Below are positions 11,313-19,124 of a DNA stretch of 35,204 nt, one piece after another. Where the stretch lies: the NCBI RefSeq assembly GCF_014230355.1, contig NZ_JACLAX010000023.1, positions 1-35,204 of the forward strand. Reading direction: 5' to 3'. The notes under the pieces are model-generated. The model saw only the letters and a list, made by a program, of their open reading frames with translations, was not told the origin of the DNA and did not search any database. The first letter of the stretch is position 1; each line of letters begins with the position of its first letter. The stretch comes from Novosphingobium piscinae (GTDB lineage: Bacteria; Pseudomonadota; Alphaproteobacteria; Sphingomonadales; Sphingomonadaceae). Position numbers and translations under genes: made by a program.

Positions 11313-12817
11313 ACCGCCGCGGCGCAATGCCGGGCGAGCACCGCGCCATGGCTGGGCAGCCGCGCCGCCTCGCCCGCCATCGCCCCGCGCAGCCGGGCCA
11401 GCCAGTCGCGCGCGTCGATCCCGCGATAGTCGAGCAGCGGGTCGTGCGCCTCGGGCAGGTTGTTCTGCCCGACATGGACCGCCAGCCACGAGGGCGGCGC
11501 GAACAGGTCGAGCTCGCGCGCGGTCAGCCGGCCATAGCGGCGGAAGTGATCGATCTTCAGCGCCAGCGTGTCCGGGATCGGCATCGCGCTGACATAGCGC
11601 CACAGCTCGGAGTCCTGCCGCTGGGTCAGCTTGTAGTGCAGGATGATGAAGTCGCGGATGCGCTCCATCTCGCCGTGGGCGACGCGGTTGAACTCGTCGC
11701 GGGTCGCGGGATCGAAATCGCGATCGGGAAACAGCGCGAGGATCTTCGAGATGTTGGCCTGGATCAGGTGGATCGAGGTCGATTCCAGCGGCTCGAGAAA
11801 CCCGGAGGCCAGCCCCACCGCGATGACGTTGCGGTTCCAGTGCAGCTTGCGCCGCCCGGCGGTGAAGCGCAGCCCGCGCGGATCGGCCAGGGCCTTGCCG
11901 TCGAGCCGGCTCGCCAGCAGCTCACCCGCGCGGGTCTCGTCGAGGAAACTGCTGCAGAACACATAGCCGTTGCCGACCCGGTGCTGCAGCGGGATGCGCC
12001 ATTGCCAGCCGGCCTCGCGCGCGGTCGAGCGGGTGTAGGGGGTGGGGTTGCTGTCCCCGGCCGGATGGGCGCAAGGCATGGCGACCGCGCGGTCGCAGGG
12101 CAGCCAGTGCGACCAGTCGTCATAGCCGGTATGGAGCGCGCCCTCGATCAGCAGGCCGCGGAAGCCCGAGCAGTCGATGAACAGTTCGGCCGCCAGCCGG
12201 CGCCCGTCTTCGAGGGTCACGCTCTCGACGAAGCCGCTCTCGCCGTGGAGCGCCACGTCGGCGATCTTGCCTTCGACCCTGGTGACACCCCGCGCTTCGG
12301 CATAGGCGCGCAGGAAGGCGGCATAGAGCCCGGCGTCGAAGTGATAGGCATAGTCGAAGGTCGACATCACCGAGCGCGGATCGGGCGCGGGGTGGCTGAA
12401 CTTTCCGGCCCGGGCGATGTGCCAGGCCATCGAATGATCGTCGAGCGGTGCGGTCTCGCCGTCGGCGCGCGCCTTCAGCCAGTACTGGTGCAGCGGAACC
12501 AGGTCGAAGTCCTTGCCGAACGGACCGAACGGATGGAAGTAGCGGCTGTCCTCGCGACCCCAGCCGACGAACTCGATCCCCAGCTTGAAGCTGCCCTTGG
12601 TGCGCGCCATGAATTCGCGCTCGTCGATGCCCAGGGTCTGGTTGAACAGGCGGATCGGCGGGATCGTCGCCTCGCCCACCCCGACCGTGCCGATCTCCTC
12701 GCTCTCCACCAGGGTGATCGCGCAGTCCTGCTTCAGGGCATGGGCCAGCATCGCCGCGGTCATCCACCCGGCCGAGCCCCCGCCCACGATCAGCACCTCG
12801 CGAATCCTGCGATCCAT
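11309..12817 (-). CDS. Flavin-dependent tryptophan-halogenase-family protein
   Basis: A 502-residue FADH2-dependent halogenase of the PrnA/RebH superfamily. The FAD motif is VLIVGGGSAGWMTAAML (residues 8-24). The conserved lysine that would carry or position hypohalous acid is K78 in GSFKLGIEF. The family signature W-x-W-x-I-P is present as GWQWRIP, and the active-site region SGFLEPLESTSIHLIQANI matches. There is no N-terminal signal, so it is cytosolic and needs a partner flavin reductase, which is not adjacent. ATG 12817 has AAAGGTGA upstream. Members of this family next to TonB receptors (BrvH of Brevundimonas, Xanthomonas enzymes) brominate free indole in vitro, but their natural substrate is unknown (from memory). 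It is coupled to the downstream 2OG oxygenase and lies behind the TonB receptor after a hairpin. Confidence 0.9.
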   Translation of the reverse strand: MDRRIREVLIVGGGSAGWMTAAMLAHALKQDCAITLVESEEIGTVGVGEATIPPIRLFNQTLGIDEREFMARTKGSFKLGIEFVGWGREDSRYFHPFGPFGKDFDLVPLHQYWLKARADGETAPLDDHSMAWHIARAGKFSHPAPDPRSVMSTFDYAYHFDAGLYAAFLRAYAEARGVTRVEGKIADVALHGESGFVESVTLEDGRRLAAELFIDCSGFRGLLIEGALHTGYDDWSHWLPCDRAVAMPCAHPAGDSNPTPYTRSTAREAGWQWRIPLQHRVGNGYVFCSSFLDETRAGELLASRLDGKALADPRGLRFTAGRRKLHWNRNVIAVGLASGFLEPLESTSIHLIQANISKILALFPDRDFDPATRDEFNRVAHGEMERIRDFIILHYKLTQRQDSELWRYVSAMPIPDTLALKIDHFRRYGRLTARELDLFAPPSWLAVHVGQNNLPEAHDPLLDYRGIDARDWLARLRGAMAGEAARLPSHGAVLARHCAAAV

Positions 12818-12860
12818 CCCGCTCACCTTTCCGGTTCCTCTCGCTGACGCCACAAACAGG

Positions 12861-12893
12861 AAAGGCGGGCCAGACGCAATGTCCTGACCCGCC
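12861..12893 (-). terminator. Hairpin between TonB receptor and halogenase: terminator or attenuator
   Basis: On the minus strand, GGCGGGTCAGGAC and GTCTGGCCCGCC form a stem with a bulge and a 5-base loop, followed by TTTCCTGTTTGT. It lies 37 bases past the receptor stop and 43 before the halogenase start. It probably lowers expression of the halogenase-oxygenase pair relative to the receptor. Confidence 0.65.
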
Positions 12894-12930
12894 TCCCTGA
12901 GGTTCAAGTGCCCCGGGCCGGGGCGCCGGC

Positions 12931-15432
12931 TCAGAACCGGTAGCGGATCGAGGCGGTCAACGTGCGGCCGAGCATGGCCGAGTTGTCGAAGATCCCCTGG
13001 TTCGCGGTCAGGCCGCCGGTTCCGCGCCCCTGGATGCTGCCGTTGTTGGCGCGATAGCCCAGGGTGTTGAACAGGTTGTTGGCATTGACGCCGACCTCGA
13101 GGTTATCAGCCGGGCGGACCTTGATGTAGCCGTTGGCGAAGGTCGCGCTGGGAGCCGAGAAGCTGCCGATCGAGAAGCGCGACTGGCCCGACAGGCTGAG
13201 CCCGATCGCGGCGATCCCGGCATCGTAGGACGGCGAGACCAGGAAGGTCCACTTCGGCATGGCCACGGGCACCCGGCCGGTCTTGGTGTCCTCGCTGTCG
13301 GTGTAGACGACATAGCCGTTCATCGCGAAGCCGCCGGCGGCGATGTTGCCCGAAAGCTCGACGCCGCTGGACCGGAAGATGGTGTCGGTGAAGGGATTCT
13401 GGTTACGGCTCACCGCGGTGAAGTCGTAGTTCGATTCCTTGACCTGGGCACGGTAGATGGTCGCCTCGACGCGGTAGCGCGCGCCGCCCATGTTGCCCTG
13501 GTGCTTCACGCCCAGTTCCTGCTGGGTGACGGTGTTCACCGAGAGGTGATCGCCGCCCGCGGTCAGCTGGCCGTCGGCCGTGAAGCTGTTGCCGCCGTAG
13601 AGCATGCGGTCGGCGGCGAAGCGCCCGCCGCGCGAGGCGCGGACGAACACGTTGGTGCTGTCGGTCAGCTTGTAGAGCGCACCGAGCGACCAGCTCGAAT
13701 AGGCCTTGGTGTAGTTCAGGCGATCCGCCACCACCGGCGAGGTGTTGAAGGTCGGCACCGAGGCGCTGCCCTGGCTGTCGGTGATGGTCATGTTCGCGCC
13801 CTGGACCACGCCATAGGACACGCCCTCGGCGCGCAGGTAATCGCGGCGGAACGAGGCCGACAGGTTCCAGCGATCGCTCTCGGCCTCGCCTTCGAGATAG
13901 AGCGCGTCGTTGGTGTAGGCGAGGTCATACGACCGGCCGCCGCAGCAGCCGCCCCACTGGTTGTTGTAGCCGGTCACGCCATTGGCGGTGAGCTGCGCCC
14001 CCGCCGCCGTGAAGAGGTTGAGCGGCACCGGGTTGCCATTGCTGTCCAGCGTCTGGGTGGCGTTGTTGATGCGCCAGTCCATGACGATGTTCTGGCGCAT
14101 GTGGAACCAGCCGCCACGCAGGTTGAGCTGGGTCCCGCCGAACTCGAACTTGCCCTTCAGCGTCAGGTCGTTGGCGAGGCTGCCGACGTCCTTCATGGTG
14201 GTGTAGGCCTGGGCGCTGTTCGACAGGAAGGCGCCGGTGTAGGCCTGCCCGGCACGCGGACCGGCCGCATAGCGGACGGCGCCGATGACGCGGGTGTCGT
14301 TCGAGCCGTTCACGCTGCCGATGGTCTGCCCGATCAGGGCGTTGGTGGCGACAGCGCCGGTCCACTGGTTGCTGAAGGTGCCGCTCATGTCGGTCCAGCG
14401 GACCTTCTCGTCGAGCGTGAAGCTGGGCGAGAACTCGTAGTGGAATTCCCCGCCGAGCGCCGTGGCGACCGGGTGGATGCCTTCCATCTGCACGCGCCGG
14501 ACGGTGCCGTCGGCGGTCAGGATGTTGAAGTCCTGGTTGTAGATGCCGGTCGAGGCATAGCGGCGCGGATCGACCCCGCCGAGCGTCGAGAAGCCGGTGA
14601 TGCGGTCACCCGAGATCGTGGCGAGCGCGGGCATCGCGGTGAAGGTCGGCTGCTGATCGTCCAGGCGCTTGAAGTTCAAGCGGATGTAGCCGCGGCCCTC
14701 GGCCAGCTCCTTGGTGATGTTGCCCTTGATCTGGTAGCCCTGCGAGGCAGTGTAGGACAGCCGGGTCGGGCCGTTGCCGTTCACGACGTAGCCGCCGAAG
14801 TGATAGCGGACGGTGTCCGAGGCCCTGCCGCCGTAGTCGAAGTCGAGGCGGAACTCGCGGTAGTTGAGCGCGGTCGAGAGGGCGACCTCGCCGCCTTCGG
14901 TCGTCCCAGTCTTCGACACGTAGTTGATGACCGCACCCGGCGCCTGGCTGGCAAAGGTCGAGGCGCTGCCGCCACGAACCGCCTCGACGCGATCAACGTT
15001 GTTGTCGAAGCGCACCCAGTAGTCGTTGTTGCCGAACTGCATGTCGCCGAACAACACGACCGGCAGGCCGTCTTCCTGCAGCGCGACATACTGCGAACCG
15101 CCGGTGCTGACCGGAATACCGCGCACGCCGATGTTGGCGTTGCCGCCCGGACCCGCGGTGTCCTGCACGTTCAGGCCGGGAATCGAGCGCAGCACTTCGG
15201 CCTGCGAGCGCGGCGTGAAGTTGACGATCGCGTCCTGGCTGATCTGCGAAACCGAGATCGAGCTGTTGCGCGCGGTGCGGCCGGAGCTGGAGGCGGTGAC
15301 GACGATCGCCTCGGCCTCGGATGCCTCGGCATCGGCCGGCTTGTCCTGCGCCACAGCCGGTGCGGACAGCGACATGGCAACCACCGCGAGCGCTCCCGCC
15401 GAGGCACAGTTCATCAGATTGCGCTTTGTCAT
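12931..15432 (-). CDS. TonB-dependent outer-membrane receptor of the sugar-island type
   Basis: An 833-residue receptor. The signal peptide MTKRNLMNCASAGALAVVAM ends near AVAQ at residue 29. The TonB-box region EAEAIVVTASSSGRTARNSS is followed by a plug with DAIVNFTPRSQAEVLRSIPG, VQDTAGPGGNANIGVRGIP and VEAVRGGSASTFASQAPGAV. A long barrel ends in TASIRYRF with the terminal aromatic residue needed for barrel assembly. GGGAGAGGG precedes ATG 15432. It lies directly downstream of a secreted alpha-galactosidase and upstream of a halogenase, as in carbohydrate-utilisation loci of Caulobacter and Xanthomonas. A galactose-containing oligosaccharide is therefore the likely ligand (inference). A 207-bp gap with dyads gives it room for its own regulated promoter. 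Confidence 0.9.
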   Translation of the reverse strand: MTKRNLMNCASAGALAVVAMSLSAPAVAQDKPADAEASEAEAIVVTASSSGRTARNSSISVSQISQDAIVNFTPRSQAEVLRSIPGLNVQDTAGPGGNANIGVRGIPVSTGGSQYVALQEDGLPVVLFGDMQFGNNDYWVRFDNNVDRVEAVRGGSASTFASQAPGAVINYVSKTGTTEGGEVALSTALNYREFRLDFDYGGRASDTVRYHFGGYVVNGNGPTRLSYTASQGYQIKGNITKELAEGRGYIRLNFKRLDDQQPTFTAMPALATISGDRITGFSTLGGVDPRRYASTGIYNQDFNILTADGTVRRVQMEGIHPVATALGGEFHYEFSPSFTLDEKVRWTDMSGTFSNQWTGAVATNALIGQTIGSVNGSNDTRVIGAVRYAAGPRAGQAYTGAFLSNSAQAYTTMKDVGSLANDLTLKGKFEFGGTQLNLRGGWFHMRQNIVMDWRINNATQTLDSNGNPVPLNLFTAAGAQLTANGVTGYNNQWGGCCGGRSYDLAYTNDALYLEGEAESDRWNLSASFRRDYLRAEGVSYGVVQGANMTITDSQGSASVPTFNTSPVVADRLNYTKAYSSWSLGALYKLTDSTNVFVRASRGGRFAADRMLYGGNSFTADGQLTAGGDHLSVNTVTQQELGVKHQGNMGGARYRVEATIYRAQVKESNYDFTAVSRNQNPFTDTIFRSSGVELSGNIAAGGFAMNGYVVYTDSEDTKTGRVPVAMPKWTFLVSPSYDAGIAAIGLSLSGQSRFSIGSFSAPSATFANGYIKVRPADNLEVGVNANNLFNTLGYRANNGSIQGRGTGGLTANQGIFDNSAMLGRTLTASIRYRF

Positions 15433-15457
15433 ACCCTCTCCCTAACAAGTCGAGTCG

Positions 15458-15533
15458 CTTGCGTTTGCAAGTCTCAGGGTTCCATTTGCATGGCCCAACC
15501 GCCCTTGCAATCGATTTTATGCAAACGATTGTC
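15458..15533. promoter_or_regulatory. Paired TGCAAACG elements upstream of the TonB receptor: candidate operators
   Basis: CTTGC-GTTT-GCAAG (15458-15471) and CAATCG-N12-CGATTG (15508-15531) are perfect dyads. Each contains TGCAAACG, on the minus strand in the first and on the plus strand in the second. A central CG inside GCAAACGATTGT resembles LacI-family half sites. A CATAAAAT -10-like element (minus strand) lies inside the second dyad. No LacI-type regulator is encoded in the window. Confidence 0.4.
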
Positions 15534-15639
15534 GCCTTCGGCCACCTTTCCTGGACGCTGTGGCAATCTGGCTACACCATACGTCCTGCACCGCCGCGGC
15601 CGAGACCCGGACCACATCATAAATAACTAATTTCAAAAG

Positions 15640-17865
15640 CTATTTGGCGGCTTCGAACACCAGCCCCAGGCCCACATAGTCTCCGCGCAGCCTGAGAGTA
15701 AGTCCCTGATTCTGCCACCAAGCTCCACTGGCCCGGGCGGGAACGCCCTCGGGGAGCGCTCCGCCGCCGAGGACGCGCACCGCGTAGGTTGCCGCGGGAT
15801 CCAGCCCGGCGAGCCGCAGCGGCTCCCACTGGTCGCGCCACTGCGAGCCGCGTTGCATCGCGAACAGCACCGCCTGCGCGCGATCCGGGGCGACGTAGAG
15901 GGTCGCGGTCTGCGCCGCGCCCTCGGTCGGGCGCACCAGCCGGTAGAGCTGGCCGCGCTGCACAGTGGCGCGGATGCCCTTGTAGGCCGTGATCCAGCGA
16001 CGCGCCGTGTCCTCGTCGCCCGCGGTCCACTTGTTGAGGTCCGCGCCGATACCCAGCCCGCCCTGCATCGCCGAGAGGAACCGGAAATCGAGCGAGGTGG
16101 TCCGTCCATTCGCCCAGTTCGGCACGTCGGTGACCCAGGCCATCATGATCGCCGGGGCATAGGCCAGCGAGAAGCCGTCCTGGATCGCGAGACGATCAAA
16201 CGGATCGGTGTTGTCCGAAGTCCAGGCCTGATCGGTCAGCGCCATGATCCCGGTATCGATCCGGCCACCGCCGCCCGAGCAGGTCTCGATCTCGAGCCCC
16301 GGGTGGCGACGGCGCAGTTCGGCAAGGATGAAGTAGAGGTTGCGGACATAGTCGACATAGACCCGCTGCTGGTCGGGGCCCGCCTCGGGCCAGCCGGGCT
16401 CGGTCCAGTTGCGGTTGTAATCCCACTTGATGAACTGGATGTCGTTCTCGCGCAGCAGCTTGTCGAGCACGCCCAGCAGATAGTCGCGCACGTCGGTGCG
16501 GGCGAGGTTGAGCACCAGCTGGTTGCGTCCCTCGGTGCGCGGCCGGCCGGGGAAATTGAGCACCCAGTCCGGATGAGCCCGGTAGAGCGCGCTGTCGCGG
16601 TTCACCATCTCGGGCTCGAACCACAGGCCGAAGCTCATGCCGAGGGCATGCACCTTGTCGATCAGCGGCTTGAGCCCCTGCGGGAACTTGCGCGGATTGA
16701 CCGTCCAGTCGCCCAGCCCGGCCTTGTCGTCGTTGCGCTGCCCGAACCAGCCGTCGTCGACCACGAAGCGTTCGACCCCCAGCTTAGCGGCGCGCTCGGC
16801 CAGCTTCATCTGCCCCTCGGCGGTCACGTCGAAGGCGGTCGCCTCCCATGAATTGTACAGCACCGGGCGCAGCGCTGCCGCCGCCCCTCCGGGGATGAGG
16901 CGCTCCATCTGGAAGCGGTGGAAGGTCCGCGATGCGCCGCCCAGCCCCGCATGGCTGTAACCGGCATAGAACCGCGGGCTCTCGAGCGACTCCCCGGGCT
17001 TGAGCGACCAGACGAAATCGTGGCTGTTGTACCCTGCGGCCACCCGCACCCGCCCGATGTTGTCGGTCTGGGCAGACAGGCGGAACGAACCCGACCAGGC
17101 CAGCGCGCCGAACCACACCGGTCCGGCCTCCTCGGTCGTCTGCCCCGGACGGGTCAGCGCAAGCCAGGGCTGGTTGCCGTGCCCGACCGAGCCGCGCCGG
17201 CTTTCCAGCACCGTCAGCGCCGGAGACAGCGGCACCGCGTGCGGCGTCCATTCGGCCGCATGACGGCCCGAAAGGAAGTGCAGCTGATAGCTGCTCGCCC
17301 CGGGCAGCGTGAGATTGGCGGCGGCAAAGGCCTCGATCCGGACCGGCTGGCGCCCGCGGTTGGTGACCGTGGCGGTGCGGGTGACGATCCCGGTCTGCTC
17401 GTCGATCGCATAACGCAGTGTCACCACCAGCGGCCGGGCGATGTCGGCCAGTTCGATCGCCAAGGTCTCGCCCTCGAGGCGATACGACCGGTACTTGAGC
17501 ACCAGATCGCGACTGCCATCGGCGAAGGCCACCTTCAGCCCCGGATCGGTGACCAGCCCCTCGCCCTGCCCGGCATACTCCTGCGCGGTCTGCATCCCGG
17601 CCGGATCGAAGCCCGAAAGTTCGCGCGTGGCCCGGGCCTGCAGCGGTGCGGCGGGATCGAGCGCGCCACCCCAGTAGAGCGGCTGGAGATAGCCTTTCTC
17701 ATCCACCCCGAAGGCATAGGTGACCTGCGCGCCGTCGAGCCGGAACACCCGGCCAGCCTCGTCGACCGCGACCCGGGCATCCGCCGGGCCCGCCACGACT
17801 GCCAGGGCCATGGCCGCGGCCAGAGCGGAAACCAGCGGGTAGCGAGCGAGGCGGAGCGGGGTCAT
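15640..17865 (-). CDS. Alpha-galactosidase, glycoside hydrolase family 36, exported
   Basis: A 741-residue retaining GH36 enzyme releasing terminal alpha-linked galactose. A signal peptide of about 30 residues ends near PADA, so it is periplasmic. The N-terminal beta-sandwich domain precedes a TIM barrel with FVVDDGWFGQRNDDK. The nucleophile Asp is in FIKWDYNRNW and the acid/base Asp in DQAWTSDNTDPFDR. A cysteine-bearing ETCSGGGGRID segment is typical of the family's substrate pocket. The ATG at 17865 has AAGGA upstream. It follows the galactose-dehydrogenase relic by 31 bases on the same strand and may use that relic's promoter. Together with the TonB receptor, symporter and DgoK/DgoA it supports a galactoside diet. 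Confidence 0.93.
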   Translation of the reverse strand: MTPLRLARYPLVSALAAAMALAVVAGPADARVAVDEAGRVFRLDGAQVTYAFGVDEKGYLQPLYWGGALDPAAPLQARATRELSGFDPAGMQTAQEYAGQGEGLVTDPGLKVAFADGSRDLVLKYRSYRLEGETLAIELADIARPLVVTLRYAIDEQTGIVTRTATVTNRGRQPVRIEAFAAANLTLPGASSYQLHFLSGRHAAEWTPHAVPLSPALTVLESRRGSVGHGNQPWLALTRPGQTTEEAGPVWFGALAWSGSFRLSAQTDNIGRVRVAAGYNSHDFVWSLKPGESLESPRFYAGYSHAGLGGASRTFHRFQMERLIPGGAAAALRPVLYNSWEATAFDVTAEGQMKLAERAAKLGVERFVVDDGWFGQRNDDKAGLGDWTVNPRKFPQGLKPLIDKVHALGMSFGLWFEPEMVNRDSALYRAHPDWVLNFPGRPRTEGRNQLVLNLARTDVRDYLLGVLDKLLRENDIQFIKWDYNRNWTEPGWPEAGPDQQRVYVDYVRNLYFILAELRRRHPGLEIETCSGGGGRIDTGIMALTDQAWTSDNTDPFDRLAIQDGFSLAYAPAIMMAWVTDVPNWANGRTTSLDFRFLSAMQGGLGIGADLNKWTAGDEDTARRWITAYKGIRATVQRGQLYRLVRPTEGAAQTATLYVAPDRAQAVLFAMQRGSQWRDQWEPLRLAGLDPAATYAVRVLGGGALPEGVPARASGAWWQNQGLTLRLRGDYVGLGLVFEAAK

Positions 17866-17896
17866 CGGACGGTTCCTTGATCAGGCAGCAGGCGCG

Positions 17897-18073
17897 TCAT
17901 GCGAACGGAAGGTCGGCTGCCCCGGTCACCCGACCGGACGTCATGGCGGCGTCGACCATGGCCAAGGGGGCCAGAACGCTGTCGGAGGCGCCCGCGGCGA
18001 TCCTGCCCAGCCCGACCACGCCAACCCGCAACGCTCTGCCCGATGACGATGCACTCACGGCTTCCATTCCCAT
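17897..18073 (-). pseudogene. Relic of a Gfo/Idh/MocA-type galactose dehydrogenase (large internal deletion)
   Basis: A 58-codon frame with ATG at 18073 (or 18067) and TGA at 17897. Its first part, GRALRVGVVGLGRIA, is the start of a Gfo/Idh/MocA NAD(P)-dependent sugar dehydrogenase, with the Rossmann G-x-G-x-x-G reduced to GLGRIA. Its second part, GASDSVLAPLAMVDAAM then TSGRVT, resembles the C-terminus of galactose dehydrogenases of that family (compare a typical SDVDLAPL...VADAF...GRR end, from memory). About 230-250 internal residues appear to be missing, with the ends joined in frame near GRIA/AGASD. The normal enzyme has about 300 residues. A short intact protein of other function is the alternative. 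The frame still sits between a probable promoter/operator and the GH36 gene. Confidence 0.6.
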
Positions 18074-18075
18074 TT

Positions 18076-18103
18076 GTATGATATATACGGCGAACAACGT
18101 CAA
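18076..18103 (-). promoter_or_regulatory. Promoter with overlapping operator dyad for the relic/GH36 unit
   Basis: On the minus strand a clear TTGACG -35 element (18103-18098) is followed by an A/T-rich -10 region. That region overlaps the perfect dyad GTAT-GATAT-ATAC (plus coordinates 18076-18088), immediately before the relic's ATG. It shares TATGATA with the dyad near 19132. An operator for the adjacent GntR-family repressor is inferred. The palindrome CAATCGATTG (18101-18110) overlaps the -35. Confidence 0.5.
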
Positions 18104-18120
18104 TCGATTGAATCGGGCGA

Positions 18121-18270
18121 ATGGCAGGCATGGACGAGCAACGGGCCCCCGCAACAGATTCGTCCGGCTCGGTCCGGCCGATCGTGGGCATCGCCCAGAC
18201 CGGCAGCAACCCGGCGCCCGGCAACCGCCCTCACCTGGTGCTGGCGCGGCGCCTGACCGGCTGTTCGTGA
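18121..18270 (+). pseudogene. Relic of an IlvD/Edd-family sugar-acid dehydratase (N-terminal fragment)
   Basis: A 49-codon frame whose middle reads RPIVGIAQTGSNPAPGNRPH then LVLARRL, closed by TGA. Sugar-acid dehydratases of the IlvD/Edd family (arabonate, xylonate, galactonate types) carry a highly similar block, roughly PIIGIAQTGSDLSPCNRHH followed by L-L-A-R (from memory). Here the cysteine of the PCN motif, believed to be an iron-sulfur ligand, is replaced by glycine. Everything after the block is gone, and the usual ~40 residues before it are mostly missing. The full enzyme would have about 580 residues. It is divergent from the galactose dehydrogenase relic. Galactonate dehydratase is the function expected here from DgoK and DgoA, which supports the reading. 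Confidence 0.6.
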
Positions 18271-18365
18271 CCCGTGCCGCGGATCGCGTCGACCAGCCGC
18301 CTGCCGGCACGGCGTGCGAACGCGCATCCGGGGTCTGCGGCCTGGCTCCGCCGGCCTGTGGAGGC
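18255..18365 (+). pseudogene. Possible relic of an SMP-30/gluconolactonase-family sugar lactonase (C-terminal fragment)
   Basis: In a frame shifted relative to the dehydratase relic, the + strand reads DRLFVTRAADRVDQ, PPAGTACERASGVCGL and APPACGG. SMP-30-type aldonolactonases end in a block like LYVTTAR..., P-L-A-G, then G-V-x-G-L-P-x-P-x-F-G-G (from memory). The spacing of P-x-A-G, G-V-x-G-L, P and GG is matched, while other positions look mutated. There is no start codon and no upstream domain. The fragment abuts the dehydratase relic as if a deletion had joined the two genes out of frame. This is the weakest of the three relics, and chance similarity in a GC-rich frame is possible. Confidence 0.4.
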
Positions 18366-18378
18366 CCAGCCCGTGGAT

Positions 18379-19104
18379 TCAGTCGGCGGCAAGCTCGGTG
18401 TGACCGGAGATCACCTCCATCACATCGCCGATGATCGCGGCCATCGCGGCGCGCGCCGCCGCTGGATCGCGCCGCCCGATCGCCTCGCGTACGGCACCGT
18501 GGGCCTCGAGATCGGCGCTCCGCCCGACGATCCGGTTGGTGAAGCGGATCGATGTGCGCAGGGCCGTGGAGACGAGCTCACGGAACTGCATGAAGAACGG
18601 ATTGCCGCTCGCCCGCAGGACAGCCAGGTGGAAGGCGATGTCGGCATCGAGGCCGTCGTCGCGCCCGCCATCGGCCGCGACCATCCGCGCGAAGCCGCGC
18701 TCGATCTCCGCCAGCCCGGCCGCGCTGGCGCTGACCGCCGCCAGCGCTGCGGCCGCCGGCTCGATCGCGGCGCGCAGCTGGTTGAACTGGACCAGCAGGT
18801 CGATCGAGACCTTGCGCTGCAACAGCCAGCCGAGCACGGCAGGATCGAGCAGGTTCCAGTCCGCCTCGGGCCGCAGCGTGATCCCCTGGCGCGGCCGGGC
18901 GCTGAGCATGCCCTTCGCCGCCAGCATCTTGATCGCCTCGCGGGTGACCGACCGGCTGACGCCGTGCGCGGCGCTGATGTCGGCTTCGGTCGGAAACGGG
19001 CGGCCGGCAAAGACCCCGGTCACGATCTGGCTGCCCAGCCGGTCCAGCAAACCGAACGTCAGGTTGCGGCCAAGTTCAGGGGACGCGAGGTCGCTGGACG
19101 ACAT
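18379..19104 (-). CDS. GntR-family (FadR/FCD subfamily) transcriptional regulator
   Basis: A 241-residue regulator. The N-terminal winged helix shows GLLDRLGSQIVTG, PFPTEADISAAHGVSRSVTR and EAIKMLAAKGMLSARPRQG. The link to the effector domain, WNLLDPAVLGWLL, is typical of DgoR-like and hexonate-responsive FCD regulators. The all-helical FCD domain follows, with DADIAFHLAVLRASGNPFF carrying probable metal-ligating D and H residues, and HGAVREAIGRRDPAAARAAM near the end. FCD regulators usually bind a sugar acid such as galactonate or KDGal and act as repressors. ATG 19104 is preferred; an ATG at 19137 would overlap the putative operator. It is divergent from the symporter-dgoK-dgoA operon, so it probably controls that operon and the relic/GH36 unit. 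Confidence 0.9.
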   Translation of the reverse strand: MSSSDLASPELGRNLTFGLLDRLGSQIVTGVFAGRPFPTEADISAAHGVSRSVTREAIKMLAAKGMLSARPRQGITLRPEADWNLLDPAVLGWLLQRKVSIDLLVQFNQLRAAIEPAAAALAAVSASAAGLAEIERGFARMVAADGGRDDGLDADIAFHLAVLRASGNPFFMQFRELVSTALRTSIRFTNRIVGRSADLEAHGAVREAIGRRDPAAARAAMAAIIGDVMEVISGHTELAAD

Positions 19105-19124
19105 GACAGGCAGCCACTCGTTGC

